NCBI RefSeq assembly: GCF_003850345.1
Contig: NZ_CP027707.1
Coordinates: 2,294,001-2,358,000, forward strand
Direction of reading: 5' to 3'
Length of the DNA stretch: 64,000 bases
Source of the DNA: Pseudomonas chlororaphis subsp. piscium
GTDB lineage: Bacteria > Pseudomonadota > Gammaproteobacteria > Pseudomonadales > Pseudomonadaceae
Both the position numbers and the translations under genes were made by a program. A model generated the notes under the pieces. That model made no database searches. It had not been told where the DNA came from and saw only the letters and a list, made by a program, of their open reading frames with translations. Numbering within the stretch: the stretch's first letter is position 1; each line of letters opens with the position of its first letter. This document shows, piece by piece, positions 16,679-26,288 of the stretch.

Positions 16679-16920
16679 GACTGGCCGTTCCGGACGAACC
16701 GGAGAACGACCCGATCACGGCCTACCTGTTGAACCTGTTCCGCAACGTCTGCCGCGGGCGCCGATACATCACAAGCATGGCTGGCGCCTTCCCGCTGCCG
16801 CTGTCGGCCAGGGAGATCTCTGACTGGCTGGAGTCGCATCCATCGCCTCTGGCGCGCGATGAAGTCGATGAGGTGATGTTCGCTCTGGATGCGGTGTGCC
16901 TTGCGGGTGATGACGACTGA
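16603..16920 (+). CDS. tail assembly chaperone T extension (made only as GT fusion)
   Basis: Read in the -1 frame after the slip site this gives about 105 further residues: a linker (AVSRFEWEQEWGGESEKRR), then an aromatic helical domain with AYLLNLFRNVCRGRRYI and LSAREISDWLESHP, ending GDDD. It has no start codon or ribosome binding site of its own near the beginning, and the frame is closed upstream by TGA 16567, just before the slip site. The GT fusion would be about 242 residues. In lambda the T part binds the tail tube protein. Confidence 0.8.
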   Translation, partial: AVSRFEWEQEWGGESEKRRAVYARLRLAVPDEPENDPITAYLLNLFRNVCRGRRYITSMAGAFPLPLSAREISDWLESHPSPLARDEVDEVMFALDAVCLAGDDD

Positions 16921-16978
16921 TTTTGTCGAGGCCCTCCAGTTGGTGCTAGATTCCTCTCTCGCACAGGGAGGGTTAGGC

Positions 16979-17419
16979 TTGAAACCACATTTCGTGTTTT
17001 TGATAGCGTTATCATTGTTGGCTGGGTGTGAGACAACGCGTGTCGCGCCAGAGAACGCATCTCAGGTGCCGGCAGAGGATGTATATGCTTTCGGACGGCC
17101 GAGCTCTGCTGATGACGCGCGCATCGTTTTCACTCAAGACTCTGGCGCGATGAGTTGCTTCGGAGCTGGTATGCAAGTGTTTCTGAACGAGCGGCTTGCA
17201 GCCGAAACCAGTAGCGGCAAATCAGTGAAGCTGTACCACAAGCCCGGCCCTGTACAGCTGAGCATCAAGAATAATGCGGCATGCGCCGGTGGCGATCTGC
17301 GAGGCCTCTTGCTGGATCTGAAGCCTGGGTACTCGTATTCAGTCAGAGGATACCGGGGCATGTGGGATAAGGCTGAGCCACTGTTAACAGCACCAGAACC
17401 GTATCAGTACAGGAAGTAG
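16979..17419 (+). CDS. prophage lipoprotein (moron)
   Basis: 146 residues from TTG 16979, chosen because GGGAGGG lies 7 bases upstream and it places a perfect lipoprotein signal at the N-terminus: basic start, hydrophobic core, and lipobox LLAGC (Cys at about residue 18). The mature part has four more cysteines (SCFG, ACAGG) and is beta-rich. It interrupts the usual G/T-to-tape-measure order, together with the next gene. Outer membrane lipoproteins of lambdoid phages often block receptors against superinfection; that role is inference here. Confidence 0.65.
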   Translation: MKPHFVFLIALSLLAGCETTRVAPENASQVPAEDVYAFGRPSSADDARIVFTQDSGAMSCFGAGMQVFLNERLAAETSSGKSVKLYHKPGPVQLSIKNNAACAGGDLRGLLLDLKPGYSYSVRGYRGMWDKAEPLLTAPEPYQYRK

Positions 17420-17428
17420 CGAGGACGC

Positions 17429-17728
17429 ATGAAATCAATTTTCTTGGTAGGTATTGCGATCTTGACGGCCGCGGCAACATCGGCACATGCGGATGACAGT
17501 TCCTGTAAGAAGATCTCCGCTTTGGCCGGGCAGGCTATGACAGCACGCCAAAATGGGGAGTTGCTTGAGGATGCGCTCGATAAAATCGGGGATGGCAGCA
17601 AGTTTGCCAGAGGCATGATTCTCAGGGCTTATAAGCGTCCAGTAGCGATGGTCGATACCTTGAAGGAAGACTCCGTGAAGGAGTTCCAGAACGAAGCGTT
17701 TCGCGAGTGCTTGGACGCCAACGGATAA
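17429..17728 (+). CDS. prophage periplasmic protein (moron)
   Basis: 99 residues with a clear cleavable signal peptide (residues 1-21, ending AHA-DD). The mature part is about 78 residues, helical, with two cysteines (SSCKK and FRECLD) likely forming a disulfide. It lies 9 bases after the lipoprotein gene and is followed by its own terminator, so the two form a small expressed unit inside the tail operon. Function unknown; interaction with the envelope or the lipoprotein is possible. Confidence 0.6.
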   Translation: MKSIFLVGIAILTAAATSAHADDSSCKKISALAGQAMTARQNGELLEDALDKIGDGSKFARGMILRAYKRPVAMVDTLKEDSVKEFQNEAFRECLDANG

Positions 17729-17742
17729 AGAAATCGAATTTA

Positions 17743-17766
17743 AAACCCGCTCCGGCGGGTTTTTTT
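17743..17766 (+). terminator. intrinsic terminator of the moron pair
   Basis: AAACCCGC (17743-17750), loop TCCG, GCGGGTTT (17755-17762), continuing into T. It separates the two exported-protein genes from the tape measure gene. Confidence 0.8.
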
Positions 17767-17783
17767 ATGCCTGGAGAAAAGCA

Positions 17784-20690
17784 ATGGCTCAGACATCCCG
17801 TCTGGTTCTGGAGATCGATAGCCGGGACGCCGAGCAAAAGGCCGCTGACACCCGCAAGGCTCTCGAGGCCTTGGAAAGCGCAGGGCTTCGAGTCAAGCCT
17901 GCAATGGATAAGGCCGGGGCCGGCATGGATAGCGCAGGCCAAAGCGCTGAGAGAGCCGGAAAGTCATATGGATACTACAGCGATGAGGTCGAACAACTAC
18001 TTGGCCGACTGGATCCACTTCGGAAGAAGCAACAGGATCTTGCCAGAAGCCAGTCCGAACTGGCGGCAGCATTCAAGCGCGGAGACATTGGCGAGTCTAG
18101 CTACAAAGAGTTTTCCGGTGTTATCCGCGGGCAGGCTGAAGCAATTAAGACTCAGCGTGCCGCGCTGACAAGCTTAAACGGTGATCTGAACAAAACCGGC
18201 ATGACGGCGAAAGCGACGGCTGCAGCCTTGCGTGGTGTGCCAGCACAATTTACTGATATCGCGGTATCTCTCCAGGGCGGACAGGCGCCCCTCACAGTTT
18301 TCCTCCAGCAAGGTGGCCAGCTCAAGGATATGTTTGGTGGTGTAGCGCCGGCGGCAAAAGCCTTGGGTGGGTACATCCTTGGACTGGTCAACCCATTCAC
18401 TGTTGCTGCTGCTGCGGTTGGCGTGCTTGGCCTGGCCTACTACCAGGGATCGAAAGAGCAGGATGCTTACCGGCTTTCGCTGGTGACTACAGGCAATGCC
18501 GCGGGCACGACCACGATCGCCCTCGCTGAGATGGCCAAGCGTGTCAGCGGCACCGTCGGTACCACGGCAGATGCTGCCGCGGCGCTGGCACAGCTCGCCG
18601 GCACCGGAAAAATCGCCAGCTCCAGCTTCGAGCAGATCGCCACTTCGGCAATCGCGTACGAGAAAGCGACCGGTAAGGCCGTGTCGGAAACCATCGCCGA
18701 ATTTGTGCGGCTGGCGGACGACCCGGTAAAGGCAGTCGCTGAACTGAACAACAAGTACAACTTCCTGACTGCTTCGGTCTATGAGCAGGTCCGTGCTGCG
18801 CAGGAAATGGGCGAGAAGGAGGCAGCAGCAGCCATCGCGCAAGAGGCGTATGCCAAAGCACTTAGCGAGCGCTCGGCGACGATGAAGGCCAACCTGGGCA
18901 CTCTCGAAAAGGCCTGGAACGATCTAGCTGGCGCCGCGAAGAGTGGTTGGGACGCAATCCTCGGTATCGGGCGCGAGTCAAATAGTGGTCCGGACGTGAA
19001 GGCGATTCAGCAGAAGATCAACTACCTGAAATCTACCCTTGATACTGGTTACGAGGACGACAACGCAAGAGAGCGTATCGCTTCGCTTCAGGCTGAACTG
19101 GATGCCTACGACAAGAAGTCGAAAGCCGAACAGAAGGCTGCTGACGATACCGCGCGAGCGGCTCAGGTTCAGCGTGATGGGCAAGTGGCGTACGAAGCAT
19201 TTGAAAAGAGCCTTGAGCAGAACTTCACCAAGCGTCAAAAAATGAACAAGGCGCTTGAGGACGAAGAAAAGCGCATCAGTGCTGCTCGCGCAGCTGGATA
19301 CACGATTACTGCTGAGCAGGAGGCTGCGGCGCTCAAGGCCATACGCGAGAACTCTATCTACAAGGAGGCGGCCGAGAAGAAGCCTAAGGCCTACACCGAA
19401 AACGCCGGCATGAAGGCGCTGGACCAGGCCCGCCAGCAGTACGCCGTGTTGCAGCAGCAGAACGCGCTCATCGGCGTACAGAAGGGAGAGGTCGACAAGC
19501 TCGGCGCCTCCGGCCAGGCCCTGGTGAAGTGGGAGCAGGAGCTCGCCGACATCAAGGGTAAGCAGACCCTGACCGCCGACCAGAAGTCCTTGCTAGCCAA
19601 CCAGGAGCTGATCACTGCTCAGCTGAAAAAGAATGCTGCACTGGAGCGCGAGAACCAGTTGCGCAAGATAGCCACCGAGGAAACTCAGAAGCTGGCCGCC
19701 TTCCAGTCGAACCTGGCCAGCCAGTTGGCCAATGCCCAGACCGGACTCGATAACAATCTGGCTGGCATGGGGCTGGGCGATCAAGCTCGGCAGCGCCTGC
19801 AAGAGCAGTTGAGCATTCAGCAGCAGTACCAATCGCAACTGGATGGCCTGGTGCAGCAGCGCAACGAGGGGCGAATCAGCGAAAGCCTGTATAGCAAGGA
19901 GACGGAAGCCCTGCGTGCCGCGCTCCAGGCTCGCCTGGCGATGCAGCAGCAGTACTACACGGAAGTGGATAAGGCCCAATCTGACTGGTCGCTCGGCGCC
20001 TCTTCGGCGTTCCAGACCTATGCCGAAAAAGCCGCTGACGTCGCCGGCCAAACCCGCAATCTCTTCACCAACGCCTTCAGCAACATGGAGGATGGCATCG
20101 TCCAGTTCGTGAAGACCGGCAAGCTGTCCTTCAAGGATCTGGCCGACGGCATCATTGCCGACCTTGTGCGTATCCAGGTGCGGAAGGCTGCGGTAGGCAT
20201 TTTCGGATCACTGTTCGGCGGGTTTGCAGGTGCTGGAGCTTCCTCGGCTGGCAGCGGCACCATGACCGGATTTAGCGAGACGATATCGCGCAGTGGGTTT
20301 TCCTCTGGCGGCTACACCGGCGACGGTGGCAAGTATGAGCCGAAGGGCGTTGTGCACGGCGGCGAGTTCGTTGTCCGCAAGGAGGTGGTGAGCCAGCCGG
20401 GCGCCCGGGAGTTCCTCGAGCGAATGAACGCGAACTCCAAGGGTTATGCGGATGGTGGTTACGTCGGGCCTTCAACTGCGGCCGCGACCACGAACGTCGT
20501 CCAAAGCACCTCGTCCAGCGCCCAGGCGCCAATCATCCAGCAGCAGTTCAGCTTCCAGGGCACGCCAGACGAAGCGACCGTGAACATGGTCAGGGAGGCG
20601 GCGCAGCAGGGGGCCAAGGGCGGCTATGAACTGGTCGTACGCGACTTAAAAATGAACGGAACCATCCGCCAGCTGATCGCGCGGCGCTAA
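17784..20690 (+). CDS. tail tape measure protein
   Basis: 968 residues, the longest structural gene apart from J. Residues about 1-140 and 440-750 are long charged helices with Gln-rich repeats; residues about 170-225 contain a hydrophobic segment ([24 protein letters not shown]). The C-terminus has the common segment with [25 protein letters not shown] and REFLERMN. At roughly 0.15 nm per residue this predicts a tail of about 145 nm, a siphovirus with a flexible tail. The protein sets tail length and is ejected with DNA. Confidence 0.9.
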   Translation: MAQTSRLVLEIDSRDAEQKAADTRKALEALESAGLRVKPAMDKAGAGMDSAGQSAERAGKSYGYYSDEVEQLLGRLDPLRKKQQDLARSQSELAAAFKRGDIGESSYKEFSGVIRGQAEAIKTQRAALTSLNGDLNKTGMTAKATAAALRGVPAQFTDIAVSLQGGQAPLTVFLQQGGQLKDMFGGVAPAAKALGGYILGLVNPFTVAAAAVGVLGLAYYQGSKEQDAYRLSLVTTGNAAGTTTIALAEMAKRVSGTVGTTADAAAALAQLAGTGKIASSSFEQIATSAIAYEKATGKAVSETIAEFVRLADDPVKAVAELNNKYNFLTASVYEQVRAAQEMGEKEAAAAIAQEAYAKALSERSATMKANLGTLEKAWNDLAGAAKSGWDAILGIGRESNSGPDVKAIQQKINYLKSTLDTGYEDDNARERIASLQAELDAYDKKSKAEQKAADDTARAAQVQRDGQVAYEAFEKSLEQNFTKRQKMNKALEDEEKRISAARAAGYTITAEQEAAALKAIRENSIYKEAAEKKPKAYTENAGMKALDQARQQYAVLQQQNALIGVQKGEVDKLGASGQALVKWEQELADIKGKQTLTADQKSLLANQELITAQLKKNAALERENQLRKIATEETQKLAAFQSNLASQLANAQTGLDNNLAGMGLGDQARQRLQEQLSIQQQYQSQLDGLVQQRNEGRISESLYSKETEALRAALQARLAMQQQYYTEVDKAQSDWSLGASSAFQTYAEKAADVAGQTRNLFTNAFSNMEDGIVQFVKTGKLSFKDLADGIIADLVRIQVRKAAVGIFGSLFGGFAGAGASSAGSGTMTGFSETISRSGFSSGGYTGDGGKYEPKGVVHGGEFVVRKEVVSQPGAREFLERMNANSKGYADGGYVGPSTAAATTNVVQSTSSSAQAPIIQQQFSFQGTPDEATVNMVREAAQQGAKGGYELVVRDLKMNGTIRQLIARR

Positions 20691-20708
20691 GCCTTTAAGG
20701 AGTACCGC

Positions 20709-21293
20709 ATGGCTCTCACGTGGCCTGCTTCGCTGCGCCCGTCAGAAATGACCTGGGGCATCGTCAACAACAGCCGGGCGTTCACGTCCATGCTGTCGAA
20801 CGCTCAGCAGATCGTTGGCTACCCGGGCGCCTACTGGCAGTGCACGCTGACCTTCGGTTTGCTGGAAAGGTGGCAGGAACGCGAGCTTTCTGCCTTCCTC
20901 GGGCGTCTGGATGGGATGTTCGGCACCTTCAATCTTCCTGCCTTCACCCGCACGCGGGTCGACAATGTGGGCTCGCTGGTGGTGGTCACTGGCAATGCCC
21001 AGGCGCGCAGCATGCTAATCGCCGGGGCGACGCCGAGCACGCCCATCTTCGCGATGGGCGATTACATCACCGTGGCGGGCGAGATGTTCGAGGTGACCGA
21101 CCTGGTCTCGTCGAATGCCCAGGGCCAGGCCACGGTCCCGCTCAACAAGAGGATTCGCAAGGCGCTGACCGCCGGCGCCGCCATTGAATACCGAAACCCC
21201 TATTCGGAGATGCGCATGACCTCTGACACTTGGTCTATGTCGGTTCGTCCGGTGGTGGCCAACGGTAGCTATCAGTTCAGGGAGGCCTTCTGA
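20709..21293 (+). CDS. minor tail protein, distal tail (gpM-like)
   Basis: 194 residues, first gene after the tape measure, where lambda has gpM. It begins MALTWPASLRPSEMTWG, with a Trp-rich beta fold (AYWQCTLTFGLLERWQ) and ends NGSYQFREAF. These features are shared by distal tail proteins in Pseudomonas siphophages such as those with a lambda-like M-L-K-J order. The stop overlaps the next start. Confidence 0.7.
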   Translation: MALTWPASLRPSEMTWGIVNNSRAFTSMLSNAQQIVGYPGAYWQCTLTFGLLERWQERELSAFLGRLDGMFGTFNLPAFTRTRVDNVGSLVVVTGNAQARSMLIAGATPSTPIFAMGDYITVAGEMFEVTDLVSSNAQGQATVPLNKRIRKALTAGAAIEYRNPYSEMRMTSDTWSMSVRPVVANGSYQFREAF

Positions 21294-21895
21294 TGCCCTC
21301 AGCATTCCCGTTCAGCCAGAGCGTTGTGAACATCATCGCCACCGGCAAGTTCTTGGCCGTGTATGCCGTGCAGCTCGACTTCATCGACGGCATGGTCTTC
21401 GCGCACACCGGCACCGGTCAGCTGGTGATCGACGGCATCACCTACGAAGGGGTGGGAAATTTCGGCCAGGTCAGCCAGTCGCAGGAGAGCGACAACTCGA
21501 ACTCGCCGATGTCAGTCGAGCTGTCCCTCAATGGTCTGGATTCCTACATCGTGGCGGAGACCAACGTGCGCGGCTGCCGCGGACGGTCGGCGAAGGTCAT
21601 GTTCGTGGTGTTCGACGAGGCCGGCAACTACGCGGCCGACATCCTGTTCTCGGGCCGCATGGACGCCGCCAAGTTCTCCTACGCCGGCAACGGCCAGGAC
21701 GGCAACAGCATCACGGTGCCGGTGATCGATCGCATGGCCGAGTGGAGTCGCACCGGAACCGAGCGCTTCACCGACGAGAACCACCGGGCCCGCCACCAGG
21801 ATGACCGGTTCTTCTACGCCATCGCCCAAATGTCCGAGTGGCCCATTTACTGGGGCTCGAAGAAGGACGCCCCAACATTCAATTACGGAAGCTAG
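21293..21895 (+). CDS. minor tail protein (gpL-like)
   Basis: 200 residues, ATG overlapping the preceding stop. The pattern is beta-rich (AVYAVQLDFIDGMVFAHTG, DGITYEGVGNFGQVS) with one central Cys (RGCRGRSAK). In position it is equivalent to lambda gpL, a tail-tip iron-sulfur protein, but the clustered cysteines of lambda L are not visible here, so it may lack the metal centre. It lies directly ahead of the K-like and J genes. Confidence 0.65.
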   Translation: MPSAFPFSQSVVNIIATGKFLAVYAVQLDFIDGMVFAHTGTGQLVIDGITYEGVGNFGQVSQSQESDNSNSPMSVELSLNGLDSYIVAETNVRGCRGRSAKVMFVVFDEAGNYAADILFSGRMDAAKFSYAGNGQDGNSITVPVIDRMAEWSRTGTERFTDENHRARHQDDRFFYAIAQMSEWPIYWGSKKDAPTFNYGS

Positions 21896-21897
21896 TC

Positions 21898-22296
21898 ATG
21901 CGCTATCGAGATTGGACCACGCGTTTAAACGACGTGATCAAGGCCGCCCAAGGGCGGCCTTTTTCATGGGGCGAGTTTGACTGCTGTCTGTTCGCCGCCG
22001 ACTGCACCGCGGCGGTGTGCGGGGTCGATCCGGCCGAGCAGTACCGCGGTAAGTACAAGACCGAGGCCGGCGCGAAGCGGCAACTGAAAAAGCAGCACGG
22101 CAGCTTGGAAGCGGCGTGGGACGCCTGCTTTTCTCGGGTGGCCCTGTCCTTCATCCAGCGCGGTGACGTGGTGCTGTACGACGCCCCGGGCGGCCGGAGC
22201 ATGGCGGTGTTCTGGGCAGGTGATTACTGGTCGACGACCGAAGACGGCGTTTGCCGCATTGAGTGCGAGCCTCTGGCCGCGTGGAGGGTTGAATGA
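21898..22296 (+). CDS. gpK-like tail tip peptidase-fold protein (DUF6950)
   Basis: 132 residues. GRPFSWGEFDCCLFAAD gives the Cys nucleophile region of an NlpC/P60-like fold (WGxxDC), and GDVVLYDAPGGRSMAVFWAGDYW supplies the later strands of this fold. Only the peptidase half is present, without the JAB domain of lambda gpK. Such proteins sit at the tail tip and may open peptidoglycan during DNA injection. The stop overlaps the J start by 4 bases. Confidence 0.7.
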   Translation: MRYRDWTTRLNDVIKAAQGRPFSWGEFDCCLFAADCTAAVCGVDPAEQYRGKYKTEAGAKRQLKKQHGSLEAAWDACFSRVALSFIQRGDVVLYDAPGGRSMAVFWAGDYWSTTEDGVCRIECEPLAAWRVE

Positions 22297-25226
22297 GCGG
22301 CGGCGTCAAGAAACTCGCCCAGGTGGTGGTCGGTGCTGTAGTTGGTTTTGCCCAGGGCGGCCCATGGGGTGCTGTCGCTGGCGCAGCGCTGGCCTTCTAC
22401 GCCGCCGAGCAGCAGGAGAAGCTGAACACCAAGTCGCCACTGCGCGACAACGAGCCATCGGCGCAGACCGTGCGATCATCGAAGGCACCGGTTCGTTTCA
22501 TCCTCGGCCGCGTGGCCACCGGTGGCGTGCTTGTGTGGGCCCAGGAGCAGGCCAGCGGCCAGACCGAAGGCGAATGGCTGCACCTGGTCTATGTGCTGAG
22601 CGAGGGCGCCGTCGATGCCGTTGAAAACATCTACCTGGGCGAGGAGGAGATCGGTTCGTTCGGCGAATTCGCCAGCTATGAGCTGATCGTCAACCCGACT
22701 CAGGTGAACGCTTTCCTGAAGGCCAACTGCCCGGACTGGAAAGACAGTCAGATCGGCCGCGGCCTGTCGTTCGTGCGTGTGTCATTGAAGTACAGCGCGG
22801 AGAAGTTCCCATCCGGCATCCCGGATACCCGCTTCGTGGTCCGCGGCCGCAACGACATCTACGACCCGCGCACCGGCAACACCGGGTACAGCGCCAATAC
22901 CGCGTTGCACATGCTGTGGTACCTGCGGACGCGCTGCGGTGTGCCTGACGATGAGATCGTGTTCGAGACCTTTGCCAGCGCGGCCAACGTCTGCGACGAG
23001 ACCATCACCAATGCCGACGGATCGGTCAGCCAGCGCTACCGGACGGCCTGCGTTATCGGCGCCGACGAGCAGCGCACCGGCGTGCTGCAGAAGCTGGAAG
23101 CGGCGTGCGCGGGCAAACTGATCCGCGTCGGCGGTCGCTGGATGCTCCAGGCCGGGGCCTACTACGGCCCGTATGACTTCGAGATCACCGAGGATATGGT
23201 GATCGGCACCGTTACTGGCAGCACCGAACCGACCAACGATTCAGCCATCAATACCGTGCGTGGCACCTTCATTGACCCGTCGCAGTCCTGGACCGAGACG
23301 GACTATCCGGAGGTCAGTGTTGCCGAGTGGATCGTTGAGGACGGCGGAGAGGCGGCGGAGACCCTGACCTTTTCCTACGTCACGGACCCATACCAGGCCC
23401 AGCGCTTGGCCAACATCGAGCTTCGCCGCCGGCGCGCGGGCGGCGCGATCAGCATCCCCATGAACTTTGCCGGCTACAACTGCCGGCCGGGCCGGGTGGT
23501 GCGGGTCAACCTGCCATCGCTGAACATGCTGGGCGAGTTCATCGTCAGCGACTGGTCGATGGGCGACAGCGAAGGCTGCACCGTGCAGGTCAAGCAGTAC
23601 GAGGCGGCGATCTTCGATGACGCCGTGGGCGAGCCTTACAACCCGCTCGGCTTCATCAGCCTGCCGGCCGGCGGCCTGGGCTCTCCTACTGGGCTGACCT
23701 GGACGCAGAACACCGGCGCGGAGGTGGTGCAGGGCGTCCTGTCCTGGACGCCGCCTGCCGGGATTGTGTCGTCCTACGTCGTCATTGTCCGCCAGGGCGC
23801 GACCGCTGTTCAGTCGCACTCCATCCCGGCAACCTCGACGCAGTGCGCAATCAACGGTTTGCCGTCGGGCAACTACACGATGAGCGTGGCGGCGGTGGGC
23901 CCTATGGCACGCTCCGGTGAGGCGACCATCGCGGTCAGCATTATGGGGCCGCCGATCCCAGAGTCATGTGCGGTACAGTCCTCGATCGACAGCATCGTGC
24001 TGATTCCGCAGAACACGCTGCACGGCCTCAACGGCGGCACCTACGAGTATTTCTTCAGCACGTCGCCGACGGCCACTGCGGATGATGCGGATTATCTGGG
24101 GCAGGGTCTGTCCTTCACGCACACCGGACTTGGGTTCTACACGAACTATTACTACTTCGTGCGTTCGTCGAACGCCTATGGGAAGAGTGCGTTCCTGTAT
24201 GTGCCGGCCGCCACCTCCAACGACGTCTCGGCGTACCTGGCGGCCCTGGCTGGCAAGGTCACCCGCACGGAGCTGGGTCAGGACCTGATCTCGGAGATCG
24301 ACGGGCTGCAGGACCAGATCGACGCGCTCGATGACATCCTGCTCTATGACCCTGCCAAGACCTATGTGAAAAATGACATCGTCCGTCAAGGCCAGCGGCT
24401 GTATCAAGCATTGTCGGCCGTGCCAGCGAACATGCCTCCGCCGAATGCTACTTACTGGAAAGACGTTGGTCAGTCGATCGAGACGGCCAACGGCCTGGCC
24501 CAGCAGGTGGCGACCAACACCGCCGATATCACCGAGCTGGACGGCGTGGTAACGGCGCAGGCGAACTCAACCAACACGCTCCGCGCGTCCTGGCGGGAAG
24601 ATGATGGCGCCGGCGACCTGGCCGATGCCATGAAGGGTTGGGACAACACCGCGGCGATTGTTACCGAGGAGAAGGTCCGGGCTACCGCGATTGAGGCCGA
24701 GGCCACGCAGCGGATTCAACTGCAAGCCACTGTTGGCCAAAACACGGCAGCAATCCAGCAAACGTCTTCAGCCCTGGCGAACACCAACGGCCAACTGTCC
24801 ACGATCTGGTCGGTGAAAATGGAGACCACCGCCGGCGGCCAGAAGTACGCAGCCTCGTTTGGTCTGGGCCTACAAGTTGATCCTTCCGGGGTTTCGTCGC
24901 AGTTCGTTGTGCGCGCTGACACCTTCATGTTGCTGAACCTGGCCAACGGCACGCCGGTGTCGCCGTTTGCGGTAACCGGCGGCCAGACGTTCATCAATTC
25001 GGCGTTCATCCAGGACGGCACGATCACCAACGCCAAGATCGGCAACTACATCCAGTCGAACAACTACGTCGCCGGCAGCACCGGGTGGCGGCTGTGGTTT
25101 GACGGCACGTTCGAGATCAACAGCGCCCTGGGAGCCGGCGCTCGCCAGATTATCAACAACAACGGCGGCAAGGTGTTCGATGAGAACGGCATGAAGCGCT
25201 ATCAATGGGGGAACTTAGCCGCATGA
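22293..25226 (+). CDS. tail tip host-specificity protein J
   Basis: 977 residues. The first 60 residues hold a Gly-rich hydrophobic segment (VVVGAVVGFAQGGPWGAVAG); the centre is the conserved phage J hub region, and fibronectin type III-like segments follow at about residues 465-640 (GLTWTQNTGAEVVQGVLSWTPP). The C-terminal part has helical linkers and a DUF1983-type module near residues 830-977 with WSVKMETTAGGQKYAASFG, GTITNAKI and TGWRLWFDGTFEI. J forms the tail tip and contacts the receptor, so its C-terminus likely decides host range. Confidence 0.9.
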   Translation: MSGGVKKLAQVVVGAVVGFAQGGPWGAVAGAALAFYAAEQQEKLNTKSPLRDNEPSAQTVRSSKAPVRFILGRVATGGVLVWAQEQASGQTEGEWLHLVYVLSEGAVDAVENIYLGEEEIGSFGEFASYELIVNPTQVNAFLKANCPDWKDSQIGRGLSFVRVSLKYSAEKFPSGIPDTRFVVRGRNDIYDPRTGNTGYSANTALHMLWYLRTRCGVPDDEIVFETFASAANVCDETITNADGSVSQRYRTACVIGADEQRTGVLQKLEAACAGKLIRVGGRWMLQAGAYYGPYDFEITEDMVIGTVTGSTEPTNDSAINTVRGTFIDPSQSWTETDYPEVSVAEWIVEDGGEAAETLTFSYVTDPYQAQRLANIELRRRRAGGAISIPMNFAGYNCRPGRVVRVNLPSLNMLGEFIVSDWSMGDSEGCTVQVKQYEAAIFDDAVGEPYNPLGFISLPAGGLGSPTGLTWTQNTGAEVVQGVLSWTPPAGIVSSYVVIVRQGATAVQSHSIPATSTQCAINGLPSGNYTMSVAAVGPMARSGEATIAVSIMGPPIPESCAVQSSIDSIVLIPQNTLHGLNGGTYEYFFSTSPTATADDADYLGQGLSFTHTGLGFYTNYYYFVRSSNAYGKSAFLYVPAATSNDVSAYLAALAGKVTRTELGQDLISEIDGLQDQIDALDDILLYDPAKTYVKNDIVRQGQRLYQALSAVPANMPPPNATYWKDVGQSIETANGLAQQVATNTADITELDGVVTAQANSTNTLRASWREDDGAGDLADAMKGWDNTAAIVTEEKVRATAIEAEATQRIQLQATVGQNTAAIQQTSSALANTNGQLSTIWSVKMETTAGGQKYAASFGLGLQVDPSGVSSQFVVRADTFMLLNLANGTPVSPFAVTGGQTFINSAFIQDGTITNAKIGNYIQSNNYVAGSTGWRLWFDGTFEINSALGAGARQIINNNGGKVFDENGMKRYQWGNLAA

Positions 25227-25546
25227 GCTACGGAATCAGGATCTGGGGCGCCGACGGCGCGCTCCAGGTCGACGAGAACTCATTCACGATTCGTGTGGTG
25301 TTGTCGACGCTGGTTACATTCGCCGTCGGGGCCGGCAAGAGCAATCAAGACTTCGCGGTCCCCGGTGTTGGGCCTGGCAATGGTACGGCAGTTGCCATTC
25401 CTATTGGCACTTACGACAACAACAGCCGGCAGTTTGAAACCGAAGTGCTAGATGGGGTTGTTCGGGTCTACAACCATACGCGCACCTTTGCCGCCAGTAC
25501 GACATCGTCTGGGACTATGCGATTGATCGTAATGAGGTGGAGCTAA
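25223..25546 (+). CDS. small tail-tip-associated protein, paralogue A
   Basis: 107 residues from ATG 25223, overlapping the J stop by 4 bases. It begins MSYGIRIWGADGALQVDENS, the same framework (MSYG + 'past the end' beta hairpin + D.NSF..RVV) as the N-terminus of the next gene. A short beta-rich protein without the C-terminal domain of its paralogue. Probably a minor fibre-like or fibre attachment part of the tail tip. Confidence 0.6.
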   Translation: MSYGIRIWGADGALQVDENSFTIRVVLSTLVTFAVGAGKSNQDFAVPGVGPGNGTAVAIPIGTYDNNSRQFETEVLDGVVRVYNHTRTFAASTTSSGTMRLIVMRWS

Positions 25547-26226
25547 TGAGCTACGGAATGCAGTTCACGAATAACGGAAATGTCGTGACGCTCGACTCGG
25601 AGTTTGCTCGGTTGGTGGTAATTTCGACCGGGCGCTATGCCCCAACGGGGGAGAATGGGCTCGGCTCTACCACCACATTTGCCAGGCCGGTGACCTCTCA
25701 GGAACCGCCGTTGGTGTTTATTCGGCCAGATACAGTCAATGGAGTAGCAGGCCTGTGTTTCATGCGTCTGATTGGTTCGGCCGGCAACTGGACGGGGTTT
25801 TATGTTCGCGCTTACAACGTAAACACTGCACAGCCTAATGGGCGCTACTTTGTTGCGGCGTTCGAAGCTCAGCCGGTGGCTCAGTATGGGGCTCGCCTGT
25901 GGGATGGCACCGGGAAACTGCTGTTCGACTCTGGCACCTCGGCGGCGAACTTTACTCGAGCTTTCCAGAACTGGAGCTACGTCAAGGACGACAAAGACCC
26001 GCAGGGCCTGACACGGATCTACTACACCGTGCCATTCAACTTCCCGCAGGACGAGTTTTTGCTGTTGAACAACTTCGGTATGGACATGAACTCGGGAAGC
26101 GGCATGGGGCGACAGCTGTACTGCTGGTGGGATTTTCCCAACAACAAGCTTTATGCGATCACGATTGCAGTAGCAAATCCGTACGCATTCTTCCTTCCGG
26201 CTGTCTTCGCCAAGATGAACAGCTGA
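25546..26226 (+). CDS. tail-tip-associated protein, paralogue B
   Basis: 226 residues from ATG 25546, overlapping the previous stop by 1 base. The first 40 residues parallel those of the preceding gene, and the pattern recurs near residue 115 (VAQYGARLWDGTGKLLFDSG), so the protein itself seems to contain two copies of the module. Rich in aromatic residues and Asn, as fibre proteins are. Likely part of the adsorption apparatus. The DNA is slightly more AT-rich than J. Confidence 0.6.
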   Translation: MSYGMQFTNNGNVVTLDSEFARLVVISTGRYAPTGENGLGSTTTFARPVTSQEPPLVFIRPDTVNGVAGLCFMRLIGSAGNWTGFYVRAYNVNTAQPNGRYFVAAFEAQPVAQYGARLWDGTGKLLFDSGTSAANFTRAFQNWSYVKDDKDPQGLTRIYYTVPFNFPQDEFLLLNNFGMDMNSGSGMGRQLYCWWDFPNNKLYAITIAVANPYAFFLPAVFAKMNS

Positions 26227-26244
26227 GCAACACGAACCCTCACA

Positions 26245-26267
26245 GCCCGCCATGAGCGGGTTTTTTT
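26245..26267 (+). terminator. intrinsic terminator
   Basis: CCCGC (26246-26250), loop CATGA, GCGGG (26256-26260), T7. It separates the tip genes from the side fibre gene. Confidence 0.65.
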
Positions 26268-26288
26268 GCCCAACAAAAGGATAAACCC

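Noticed and set aside
18174..18842. 222-codon minus-strand frame in the tape measure gene
   Set aside because: Shadow of the tape measure coding sequence, with no ribosome binding site.
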